From: Prochlorococcus sp. AG-402-I20
Lineage (GTDB): Bacteria; Cyanobacteriota; Cyanobacteriia; PCC-6307; Cyanobiaceae
Assembly (NCBI GenBank): GCA_003216975.1
Contig: QCHY01000012.1
Span: forward strand, 1-46,832
Reading direction: 5' to 3'
Length of the DNA: 46,832 nucleotides
This document shows positions 27,262 through 32,326 of this stretch, in pieces. The translations under genes were made by a program, and so were the position numbers. A model generated the notes under the pieces. The model was given only the letters and a program-made list of their open reading frames with translations. It searched no databases and was not told where the DNA came from. Within the stretch, counting starts at the first letter, position 1. Each line of letters opens with the position of its first letter.

Positions 27262-27738
27262 TTAGCAATCAGCGTTAGCAATACCCATACCAAGAACAGC
27301 ACCTAAAGGAATAGACCATCCATAAGCATCTTTCTTAGATAGTGCAGCAGCAAGACCACCACCAAGCAATCCTCCTGTGGTTGCACTACTTGAACTACAA
27401 CTTCCGCCACTGGTTCTATAACTACGAGACACTAATACTTGCTGGTGAGTTGGTCTGTAATACCTGCGATGAGTGTGAGGGGAATAATGAGCATGATTAT
27501 GGTGATGACGATATTTACGAACTGGTGGTTGCCAACTAAGGGAAGAGCAAGGAACCTCAACCTTATCCAGATGAGATTTTACGTAACCCTTAGATTCTCT
27601 AGTTCCCGCAACATATTCCTCTTTATAAATTTCTTTGTAGCAAGTTCGTTGAGTTGTATATCCCCTCTGGTATTCATCTGCTATCGCTACTGTTGGTGAT
27701 ACAAGCATTGCTGCAAGTATTAGTGGTTGGAATCTCAT
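27262..27738 (-). CDS. Secreted His-rich envelope protein with glycine zipper
   Basis: The chosen start at 27738 follows a good ribosome site (AAGGAGCATC) and gives a signal peptide, MRFQPLILAAMLVSPTVAIA, then mature DEYQRGYTTQRTC. A longer frame from 27783 would add 15 residues and spoil this. The middle is rich in His, Tyr and Arg (RKYRHHHNHAHYSPHTHRRY), which suggests metal binding. The C-terminus is GGLLGGGLAAALSKKDAYGW followed by SIPLGAVLGMGIANADC, the glycine-zipper pattern of outer-membrane or envelope lipoprotein-like proteins. It has five Cys. Function unknown; it is island cargo read leftward. Confidence 0.75.
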   Translation of the reverse strand: MRFQPLILAAMLVSPTVAIADEYQRGYTTQRTCYKEIYKEEYVAGTRESKGYVKSHLDKVEVPCSSLSWQPPVRKYRHHHNHAHYSPHTHRRYYRPTHQQVLVSRSYRTSGGSCSSSSATTGGLLGGGLAAALSKKDAYGWSIPLGAVLGMGIANADC

Positions 27739-27893
27739 GATGCTCCTTACCTCTAAACAAAACATATGAAGTTTGCGACCCATTCACATCGGAATTGAGA
27801 CACTATTGGAAGTGTTTGACTCAAAAGATACTTTTATCAAAAATATATCAAGGTTTTTGTCACAAAAGTGGTGTGTTAAAAACTGTTGGATAT

Positions 27894-27993
27894 CTAATAC
27901 ACCTTTTACCTCAAATTAAACAGAACAAAATCCAGGTATTTTCATTAAATTAGTGTATTAATAAGGGTGTTTAGTTGTATTGTGCTATAAAAT
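27894..27993 (+). promoter_or_regulatory. Promoter region of the serine recombinase operon
   Basis: An extended -10 element, TGC-TATAAA at 27983-27991, lies about 30 bases before the start codon. Upstream are short related repeats: CTAATACACC (27894-27903), TTAGTGTATTA (27950-27960) and GGGTGTTTAG (27964-27973), partly in opposite orientations. They could be operators or recombination subsites. Confidence 0.45.
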
Positions 27994-28022
27994 GATAATA
28001 AGAGAGTTAGTTTCTAGCACAA

Positions 28023-28604
28023 ATGAACAAAATAATTGGGTATAGCAGAAAAAGCACTCATTCTCAGACGAATGAACCTGATGTTGCTGCCCTTAAAGAA
28101 GCAGGAGCAGAGATCGTGTTTGAGGAAAAGATAAGTTCAAGGAAAGCAGAGAAAGACAGACCCCAACTTCAGGCAGCACTTACAGCATTAAGAAGTGGAG
28201 ACGAGTTGGTTATAACCAAATTGGACAGATTAGGAAGATCTCAAGTTGAGGTTGTGAATCGCCTCCATGAATTACAGGCACAAGGAATAAATGTAAGAAC
28301 TCTGGATGGTTTGGTGAACACTGCTGGTCTAGGTCAGTTCGCACCAATCCTTATTGGTCTTCTTTCTGGTCTTGCTGAAGTAGAAAGGTCACTCATACAA
28401 GAACGCACTAGAGAGAGTGTTGCTTATAGAAGAGCAACAGGTGGAAATCTTGGAGGAAGACCAAAGACAGCACCTAAAAAAGAAAAATTGGTAATGCGTT
28501 TACGTGAAGAAGGAGAAAGTTTAAGAGGTATTCGTGAGCAAACAGGACTTGCAGTTGCCACTATTAGAAAGATCCTTGAAAGGAATAAGGAGGTGGCAGC
28601 ATGA
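28023..28604 (+). CDS. Serine recombinase (resolvase/invertase family)
   Basis: This is a site-specific recombinase of the small serine type. At 193 residues it has the catalytic start IIGYSRKSTHS with the nucleophile Ser near residue 8, VITKLDRLGRSQVEV with the conserved R-L-G-R-S, LSGLAEVERSLIQERTRES, the hinge GGNLGGRPK, and a C-terminal helix-turn-helix (REQTGLAVATIRKIL). All expected parts are present, so it looks active. Its site could be in the flanking repeats. It heads a chain of overlapping small genes; the next gene starts within its stop codon. Two recombinases of different chemistry in one island is notable. Confidence 0.92.
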   Translation: MNKIIGYSRKSTHSQTNEPDVAALKEAGAEIVFEEKISSRKAEKDRPQLQAALTALRSGDELVITKLDRLGRSQVEVVNRLHELQAQGINVRTLDGLVNTAGLGQFAPILIGLLSGLAEVERSLIQERTRESVAYRRATGGNLGGRPKTAPKKEKLVMRLREEGESLRGIREQTGLAVATIRKILERNKEVAA

Positions 28605-28795
28605 GCAAGGAAATAAAAATAATGCAAGCAATGGATGAATGTGTGGTGAATGCTTGCGAGCGAATGAAATCCCTCAATCCTGAAGATAGATTCCACCTTC
28701 TTTGTGAGATGGGTGAGTGGATGTATAACCCTCTTTCAGAAGAGATCGAAGAGGTATTGATGGTTCCTAATTTTGAAGAGGAGGAAGCAGCATGA
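28601..28795 (+). CDS. Small acidic protein (64 aa), unknown
   Basis: Its ATGA start overlaps the stop of the serine recombinase, which implies translational coupling. The product is acidic and helical (MQAMDECVVNACERMKSLNP, then a tail EEIEEVLMVPNFEEEEAA). A ribosome site, AGGAGGTGGCAGC, stands before the start. No family is recognised; acidic small proteins of this kind in mobile elements are often anti-host or DNA-mimic proteins, but that is inference. Confidence 0.7.
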   Translation: MSKEIKIMQAMDECVVNACERMKSLNPEDRFHLLCEMGEWMYNPLSEEIEEVLMVPNFEEEEAA

Positions 28796-28992
28796 CTAGA
28801 AAAAACATAGGGGGATTATCTGATTACATTGTTTTGAAAGAAGAGAAGGAAGTTATCTTTTATTTGCATAATCCCTATCCAGATTGCTTGGAAATTCCAG
28901 CAATCATGAAGCAAAGATTCCCTGATGATTACAAGAGCATAGTTACAAGTTCATTAGATGAGTTCAAGAAATATCGAGGGCAGGTGTCATGA
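28792..28992 (+). CDS. Small protein (66 aa), paralog of the next gene
   Basis: The ATGA start overlaps the previous stop, with GAGGAGGAAGCAGC as ribosome site. The core, KEVIFYLHNPYPDCLEIPAI then MKQRFPDDYKS and EFKKYRGQV, aligns with the product of the next gene (K-E-V-x-F-x-L, P-x-x-L-x-I-P, M, F-P, K, E-x-x-K-x-R-x-x-V). The two are tandem copies of one unknown family. Sizes and overlap are typical of phage or satellite operons. Confidence 0.7.
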   Translation: MTRKNIGGLSDYIVLKEEKEVIFYLHNPYPDCLEIPAIMKQRFPDDYKSIVTSSLDEFKKYRGQVS

Positions 28993-29171
28993 GTCTTCCT
29001 CCGCATTTCATAGATGAAAAGAAGAAAGAAGTGGTATTTCATCTCAAAGGAACCTTTCCAGTTCAGTTGGCAATTCCTACTTGGATGCAATCTTTTCCAA
29101 AAGGGTTTAAAGGCGTTACTTGTCGCTGCGAAGAGACCTTTTACAAGTTGAGAGCGAAAGTAAACGAGTAA
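28989..29171 (+). CDS. Small protein (60 aa), paralog of the previous gene
   Basis: It starts in an ATGA overlap and ends in a TAATG overlap with the next gene. The product has KKKEVVFHLKGTFPVQLAIP, a Trp-Met pair, FPKGFKGVTCRCEETFYKLR and a short tail, which matches the preceding gene in order and spacing. Two cysteines (CRC) are unique to this copy. Function unknown. A long leftward frame on the other strand here is a shadow. Confidence 0.7.
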   Translation: MSLPPHFIDEKKKEVVFHLKGTFPVQLAIPTWMQSFPKGFKGVTCRCEETFYKLRAKVNE

Positions 29172-29515
29172 TGCCAGTCTTGATAATTGGGTGGAGTATT
29201 TACGACAAACTCCCAGAGGAAGAGCAAAAAGAGTTTGCGTTAGTAGAGCGATATCGAACTGATTATTTTTATGAGTGCTATGAATATGAAAATGCAAAAG
29301 GGAATAAAAATTATGAGTGGAGCGATAGATGCTTCAAGAATCAAGAGGAATTATTGGAGTTCTTCGGATACGAAATGATTGAGGACTTAAATGCAGATGC
29401 CGTATACGCAAGAAGAGTAGAAACCTTTACCGATGAAGACGAACAGAAATGGATGCAGTTAAGTGATACTGGAAATCAAATTAAACTAATGGGAGCGAAG
29501 GTGAATGAATCATGA
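29171..29515 (+). CDS. Hypothetical protein (114 aa), operon member
   Basis: The ATG at 29171 shares bases with the previous stop (TAATG), so it is coupled to that gene; a longer frame from 29120 would overlap the coding sequence and is less likely. The product begins MPVLIIGWSIYDKLPEEEQK, is rich in Tyr, Glu and Asp, and has ERYRTDYFYECYEYENAKGN. No membrane or enzymatic motif is seen. Its stop overlaps the next, frameshifted, gene in ATGA fashion. Confidence 0.65.
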   Translation: MPVLIIGWSIYDKLPEEEQKEFALVERYRTDYFYECYEYENAKGNKNYEWSDRCFKNQEELLEFFGYEMIEDLNADAVYARRVETFTDEDEQKWMQLSDTGNQIKLMGAKVNES

Positions 29516-29668
29516 CCATGAGGAAATGGGAGATCAGATACAAACTCCAACAGCAAGGAAAGTATTTTTTCCTAAACTGTTGAAGCGGTGTATCAACACG
29601 AGGCAAATAAGATCTTTGATTCTGAAATGCCAAATGCGATCAGGTGTGGATCAGCAAGATCGATTTAG
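29512..29668 (+). pseudogene. Small phage-like protein with +1 frameshift
   Basis: The ATGA-coupled frame reads MTMRKWEIRYKLQQQGKYFF-LNC and then meets TGA at 29581-29583. Skipping one base there gives EAVYQHEANKIFDSEMPNAI-RCGSARSI and a stop at 29668. The joined 51-residue protein looks like one continuous small domain (K-W-E-I-R-Y-K ... E-A-x-K-I-F-D-S-E-M-P-x-A ... R). A single inserted T is the simplest cause. The end of the operon may thus be decaying. A programmed +1 shift is less likely but not excluded. Confidence 0.55.
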
Positions 29669-29674
29669 TATTAG

Positions 29675-30055
29675 TTACTCAAATTCACTAATACACCATG
29701 TTCGTTTAAGACCTTTACCTATTTGTTTCTTATTTGGGTAATAAAAACCTTCGCAAGAAATCTCTTCACCAGATTCATTAAGTCGAAATATTCCATTGAA
29801 AAATCCATATGACTCACCAACTTGATCAGCAATGCCGTCTAATACTGCTTGCGTATAGGTATCTCTAACGTCGTCATAACCTTCTTCATTCTTGTCTTGG
29901 TCCCACTCGTCAAAATCGTCACTTGATGGTTCACTAAAATAGATCCCTTCTGCAATTGATGTGTGACCATGTGTCACATTATCAATAACTTTAATCTCTT
30001 TAAGATTCCATTTCTTCATTTCCTCTAATAAAGAGGTTGATGTCAAAGTAGTCAT
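29675..30055 (-). CDS. Hypothetical acidic protein (126 aa) downstream of the repeat units
   Basis: No family is recognised. The product starts MTTLTSTSLLEEMKKWNLKE, has a very acidic centre (EPSSDDFDEWDQDKNEEGYD) and a C-terminal half with aromatic residues and GFFNGIFRLNESGEEISCEG. It carries no signal peptide. Its start lies about 113 bases after the triple regulatory repeat, which is oriented towards it as the similar repeat is towards the tyrosine recombinase. Shared control with the recombinase is inferred from this. It converges on the serine recombinase operon. Confidence 0.65.
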   Translation of the reverse strand: MTTLTSTSLLEEMKKWNLKEIKVIDNVTHGHTSIAEGIYFSEPSSDDFDEWDQDKNEEGYDDVRDTYTQAVLDGIADQVGESYGFFNGIFRLNESGEEISCEGFYYPNKKQIGKGLKRTWCISEFE

Positions 30056-30167
30056 AATAAAAGTTAGGTAGTGTTTATATCTTTCAGTAGGGTTTTAAGT
30101 CGGTTCTGATTGCTCTATCGACTTTTCAGGGATTATTGAACCCCTCATATATTCGGACAGTTTCAGA

Positions 30168-30340
30168 GTCCCCCTTTGTTGTTAATTAAGAGAGTTAAAT
30201 GAAAATTGTCCCTTCACTAGAAAGGCAATTTAAGCGTCCCCCTTTGTTGTTAATTAAAGAGTTAAGCGAAAATTGCCCCCTCACTATAGGGACACTTTAT
30301 ACGTCCCCCCTTGTTTATAATTAAGACAGTTAATCCGTGT
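30168..30340 (-). repeat. Triple repeat of the regulatory unit (67-68 base period)
   Basis: GTCCCCCTTTGTTGTTAATT begins at 30168 and again at 30236, and a variant, GTCCCCCCTTGTTTATAATT, begins at 30303. Between copies are variants of AAAATTG-CCC-TCACTATAGGGACA. A 39-base inverted match links 30286-30323 with 22219-22257. The 67-68 base period is close to six to seven helical turns. No gene lies in this stretch. A further CGCCTATAGG copy is at 30422. Confidence 0.7.
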
Positions 30341-30424
30341 TTAGAAAAAACAAATTAGAAAGTCTACAAAAGTGGGTTCATGTTGGATGTATATACAAAA
30401 ATTTCGCCAGAATATTTTTTGCGC

Positions 30425-30745
30425 CTATAGGGTCGCAAGTTCTTTTTTATATTGTCTGAAAAGAGCAGGATTATACATTGCAAGAAAGTTATGAAATGAT
30501 CTGCCACCATATATTCTCCTACATTCATTACTTCTACTCCTCATGCATATGAACTTGTAATCGTATGACCCCTGTATGGGCGTGAGAGAGGCACATTTAT
30601 TCTTTCTTGAGTCTTCGCTATCAGAGTAAATATGACAGAAAGGACAGGCAAATTTGTATGATATAAGACCATTAATCTTTTCGGTCTCAATATCATTATC
30701 AAGATAAGGAAGTATCTTATTAATATATTTCTCGGTGATGGTCAT
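30425..30745 (-). CDS. Zinc-binding protein resembling a primase zinc finger (106 aa)
   Basis: The product has CPFCHIYSDSEDSRKNKCAS in the first half, then LTPIQGSYDYKFICMRSRSN and ECRRIYGGRSFHNFLAMYNP. The order C-P-x-C, hydrophobic strand with a Cys, later Cys, then G-G and F-L resembles the CHC2 zinc ribbon at the N-terminus of DNA primases and primase-helicases of phages. It lacks the rest of a primase, so it is a free zinc-ribbon protein or a remnant. It is divergent from the right-end cluster, starting 346 bases from the next gene across a promoter region. Confidence 0.6.
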   Translation of the reverse strand: MTITEKYINKILPYLDNDIETEKINGLISYKFACPFCHIYSDSEDSRKNKCASLTPIQGSYDYKFICMRSRSNECRRIYGGRSFHNFLAMYNPALFRQYKKELATL

Positions 30746-30751
30746 ATTGAT

Positions 30752-30829
30752 TTGACAAAATGTTACTTTCTATATAGAATTACTCTGTTACGGAAGATAA
30801 GGATTGTTAAGACTTGTATATAGAAAGTA
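30752..30829 (+). promoter_or_regulatory. Strong sigma-70-type promoter with palindromic operator
   Basis: TTGACA at 30752-30757, exactly 17 bases, then TAGAAT at 30775-30780 is a near-consensus promoter facing right. The 12-base palindrome TTCTATATAGAA (30768-30779) overlaps the -10. A 13-base perfect inverted repeat, TACTTTCTATATA at 30764-30776 and TATATAGAAAGTA at 30817-30829, brackets the start point. It probably drives the right-end cluster under repressor control. Confidence 0.65.
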
Positions 30830-31090
30830 TATCCTAGAGATTTAGAAACTTATAAATATCTCTGTAGATATTGAAGGGTTCTTGTATCTAGTTTTTCTAC
30901 CAACTAATTAATAAACAACAGATAAGGCGAACGTAGTGAGCAATCACCGTAGGTGATTCAATTAGTAAATCTCTTGTAAATCAACTTGAGCGTTCTAACT
31001 ATCTACATGTAAGTCTGCGATCTAACAAGTTCCCTCAAATCTCACATGAACCTAAATAATAATTAACCATATAAGTCTTAAGTAGAAATT
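30787..31090 (+). other. Long untranslated leader before the right-end cluster
   Basis: About 300 bases lie between the strong promoter and the first start codon at 31091. No open frame of note is present. It contains a perfect hairpin, AATCACC-GTA-GGTGATT at 30942-30958, preceded by GGCGAACGTAGTGAGC. It could be a regulatory leader or a separate small RNA. Confidence 0.4.
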
Positions 31091-31276
31091 ATGTCGGAGT
31101 TCAGGCAACAAAAACAAACCTTTTGTATGCACTATCGCAAAGGTGAAGTATCCAAAATTATTCCTATTGAGCACCAATTAATGGACGAAACAGGATTTAG
31201 TAGAGCACAGATTCATAAGGAAGCAATCAAGCATTACTGGAATTCAAGGCAGCAATCAAAACTACAAATGGTATGA
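31091..31276 (+). CDS. Small basic protein (61 aa), possibly ribbon-helix-helix
   Basis: This is the first gene after the strong promoter. The product is basic, with HQLMDETGFSRAQIHKEAIK that could be the first helix and turn of a ribbon-helix-helix DNA-binding protein, although the strand before it is not classic. The next gene overlaps its stop (ATGA). It would suit a repressor of its own promoter or an accessory excision factor, but this is inference only. Confidence 0.55.
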   Translation: MSEFRQQKQTFCMHYRKGEVSKIIPIEHQLMDETGFSRAQIHKEAIKHYWNSRQQSKLQMV

Positions 31277-31404
31277 CTATGAAAACGCTAAAAGTGAATC
31301 CAGTTGCCTATCAAATGGCAATCGAAGCAAGTAAGAAGAAACGCAAAAATTTAGAGAATTACGTTGCAGATTTAATTCAAGCAGATTATTCAGGAGGTAA
31401 ATAA
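31273..31404 (+). CDS. Small ribbon-helix-helix-like protein (43 aa)
   Basis: It begins at an ATGA overlap (a second ATG is two codons on, at 31279) and ends in TAATG. The product MTMKTLKVNPVAYQMAIEAS continues KKKRKNLENYVADLIQADY. This fits the short strand, helix A (AYQMAIEASKKKR), turn with Asn, and helix B (LENYVADLI) of the Arc/MetJ fold. Coupling on both sides supports a real gene. It is likely a DNA-binding regulator or excision-type factor of the island. Confidence 0.6.
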   Translation: MTMKTLKVNPVAYQMAIEASKKKRKNLENYVADLIQADYSGGK

Positions 31405-31661
31405 TGGACACCAGACAGGAAAGAACAAGGCAAGATGCCAAACAGTGGAACAGTCAGATTGGGAAGATCTATTACCACCGATGCGAAGACAATCCGAATT
31501 ACTTCAGAAGTATCAGGATTTGGCATAACCCTTGGACAGGTGCTAACCAACCGCAAATATCAGAGGCAGTTTATGGAGAACCACCTGACAATCTTGAACC
31601 AATACCAAAGTTGATGCTCTCAAGGTTGATGCGTTTACAGAGCATGAGTGCATTCCATTGA
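31404..31661 (+). CDS. Hypothetical protein (85 aa), operon member
   Basis: A strong ribosome site, AGGAGGTAAATA, precedes an ATG that overlaps the previous stop codon. The product, starting MDTRQERTRQDAKQWNSQIG, is rich in Arg, Gln, Trp and Tyr, with HRCEDNPNYFRSIRIWHNPW in the middle. No family is recognised. Position between two DNA-binding-like proteins suggests a role in element maintenance, without any direct evidence. Confidence 0.6.
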   Translation: MDTRQERTRQDAKQWNSQIGKIYYHRCEDNPNYFRSIRIWHNPWTGANQPQISEAVYGEPPDNLEPIPKLMLSRLMRLQSMSAFH

Positions 31662-31662
31662 T

Positions 31663-31938
31663 ATGAATATTTCAGGAGAAACTTATATTCGTCTGACTGA
31701 AGAAGACAGAGGAAAATTGGATGTGGTGCAGTCAAGTATTGAAGAGTCCACAACCCACCGACAATTAGTTAGAGGTGCTATTGACCATTTCTATTGCAAT
31801 GCTCTTCGCTTCCTTTATAGAGATGGTGAACTTACGGATGAAGGTTTAGAGAATGGATTAAGTCATGTTGAAGATTGGATGGCAGAGAAAACAATGAAGG
31901 AGATTGCTGCAGATATGGAAGAAATAAATAGTAAGTAG
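31663..31938 (+). CDS. Ribbon-helix-helix-like protein (91 aa)
   Basis: The ATG at 31663 lies one base after the preceding TGA; an earlier in-frame ATG at 31648 is possible. The product MNISGETYIRLTEEDRGKLD then has VVQSSIEESTTHRQLVRGAI and DHFYCNALRF. The strand T-Y-I-R-L followed by two helices separated by S-T-T fits the ribbon-helix-helix pattern. A further acidic helix ends the protein. It is the last gene of the right-end cluster, followed 40 bases on by a perfect terminator. Confidence 0.6.
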   Translation: MNISGETYIRLTEEDRGKLDVVQSSIEESTTHRQLVRGAIDHFYCNALRFLYRDGELTDEGLENGLSHVEDWMAEKTMKEIAADMEEINSK

Positions 31939-31978
31939 GCACACTTCTGTGGAATTAAAATCTAAATTCTTCTTTGCT

Positions 31979-32013
31979 GTCCTGACTCTTCTGCCTAGTG
32001 AGTCAGGACTTTT
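31979..32013 (+). terminator. Rho-independent terminator of the right-end cluster
   Basis: GTCCTGACTC (31979-31988) pairs perfectly with GAGTCAGGAC (32000-32009), with an 11-base loop, and is followed by TTTTCTTTT. It closes the right-end operon before the attachment site and would shield the following core gene from island transcripts. Confidence 0.85.
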
Positions 32014-32090
32014 CTTTTGATTAATAGCGAGGGAAGGGGAAATCTGGGAAGATAGGAAATAATTACAGTTTGGGCGAATTAATAATTAAA

Positions 32091-32124
32091 TTCCCCTTCC
32101 TATCCCCTTCCGCTAGAACCTATT
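32091..32124. repeat. Right-end direct repeat, candidate recombinase arm site
   Basis: TTCCCCTTC, CTA, TCCCCTTCC and TAGAAC match the left copy at 22108-22141 in the same orientation (about 27 of 34 positions). It ends about 75 bases from the core of the right attachment site. A weaker relative appears at 21920-21945, left of the island. Confidence 0.55.
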
Positions 32125-32220
32125 GAAACTTGCTACCCGCTACACATGGAGCATAGTGCTGGGAAGGTTTCTCAAGAAATTAAAGCGTAAATTAGTAAAG
32201 GCGGCACCCAGATTCGAACT
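32123..32220. repeat. Right attachment-site repeat (attR), overlapping tRNA-Cys
   Basis: This is the partner of 21951-22048. Its last 23 bases (32198-32220) are the identical core and lie within the 3' half of tRNA-Cys. The preceding 75 bases are the element end and are also similar to chromosomal DNA on the far side of the island. Confidence 0.9.
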
Positions 32221-32269
32221 GGGGATAAAGGATTTGCAATCCTCTGCCTTACCACTTGGCCATGCCGCC
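32199..32269 (-). tRNA. tRNA-Cys (anticodon GCA), island integration site
   Basis: Read leftward, the acceptor stem pairs GGCGGCA with TGCCGCC. The anticodon stem GAGGA/TCCTT encloses loop TTGCAAA, giving anticodon GCA, and the T-arm has loop TTCGAAT in CCCAG/CTGGG. The gene is intact at 71 nucleotides including discriminator U at 32199. Its 3' end is the 23-bp core repeated at 22026-22048. CCA is not encoded. Confidence 0.96.
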
Positions 32270-32326
32270 GATAATGAAATTTTCATTACCAACCCAAATC
32301 GTATCAGTCAAACCGAACAAAATCTT

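Larger units (their letters stand above)
22026..32220. mobile_element. Integrative island at tRNA-Cys (tycheposon-like), about 10.2 kb
   Basis: The element lies between two identical 23-bp copies of the tRNA-Cys 3' end, with the intact tRNA on the right. It encodes a tyrosine recombinase facing inward next to the left end, the standard arrangement for tRNA-directed integration. It also holds a serine recombinase operon, membrane cargo and a right-end cluster of small ribbon-helix-helix-like proteins. No capsid, tail, terminase or conjugation gene is seen, so it is neither a full prophage nor an ICE. The tycheposon class known from Prochlorococcus matches in insertion at a tRNA, tyrosine recombinase and variable cargo. 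Exact ends depend on where strand exchange occurs within the 23-bp core. Confidence 0.88.

Noticed and set aside
27342-27699. Rightward frames opposite the His-rich envelope protein
   Set aside because: They are opposite a gene with a signal peptide and ribosome site; no start signal of their own.
28929-29297. Leftward 122-codon frame
   Set aside because: It lies opposite two or three coupled small genes with good ribosome sites; it is a shadow.
29505-29741. 78-codon rightward frame at the end of the small-gene chain
   Set aside because: The ATGA-coupled frame at 29512 with a one-base shift gives a more coherent protein; this third frame reads as low-complexity basic sequence.
30168-30340. 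A CRISPR array
   Set aside because: Only three copies of about 20 bases with related, not unique, spacers of about 47 bases and no cas genes; this is a regulatory or iteron-like repeat.
22026-32220. A full prophage
   Set aside because: No capsid, portal, tail, terminase or lysis gene is recognisable.
32123-32326. ATG at 32123 as the start of the LpxB-like gene
   Set aside because: The extension reads across the island end and antisense through the whole tRNA-Cys; the residues are not like the family, so it is read-through of open sequence.
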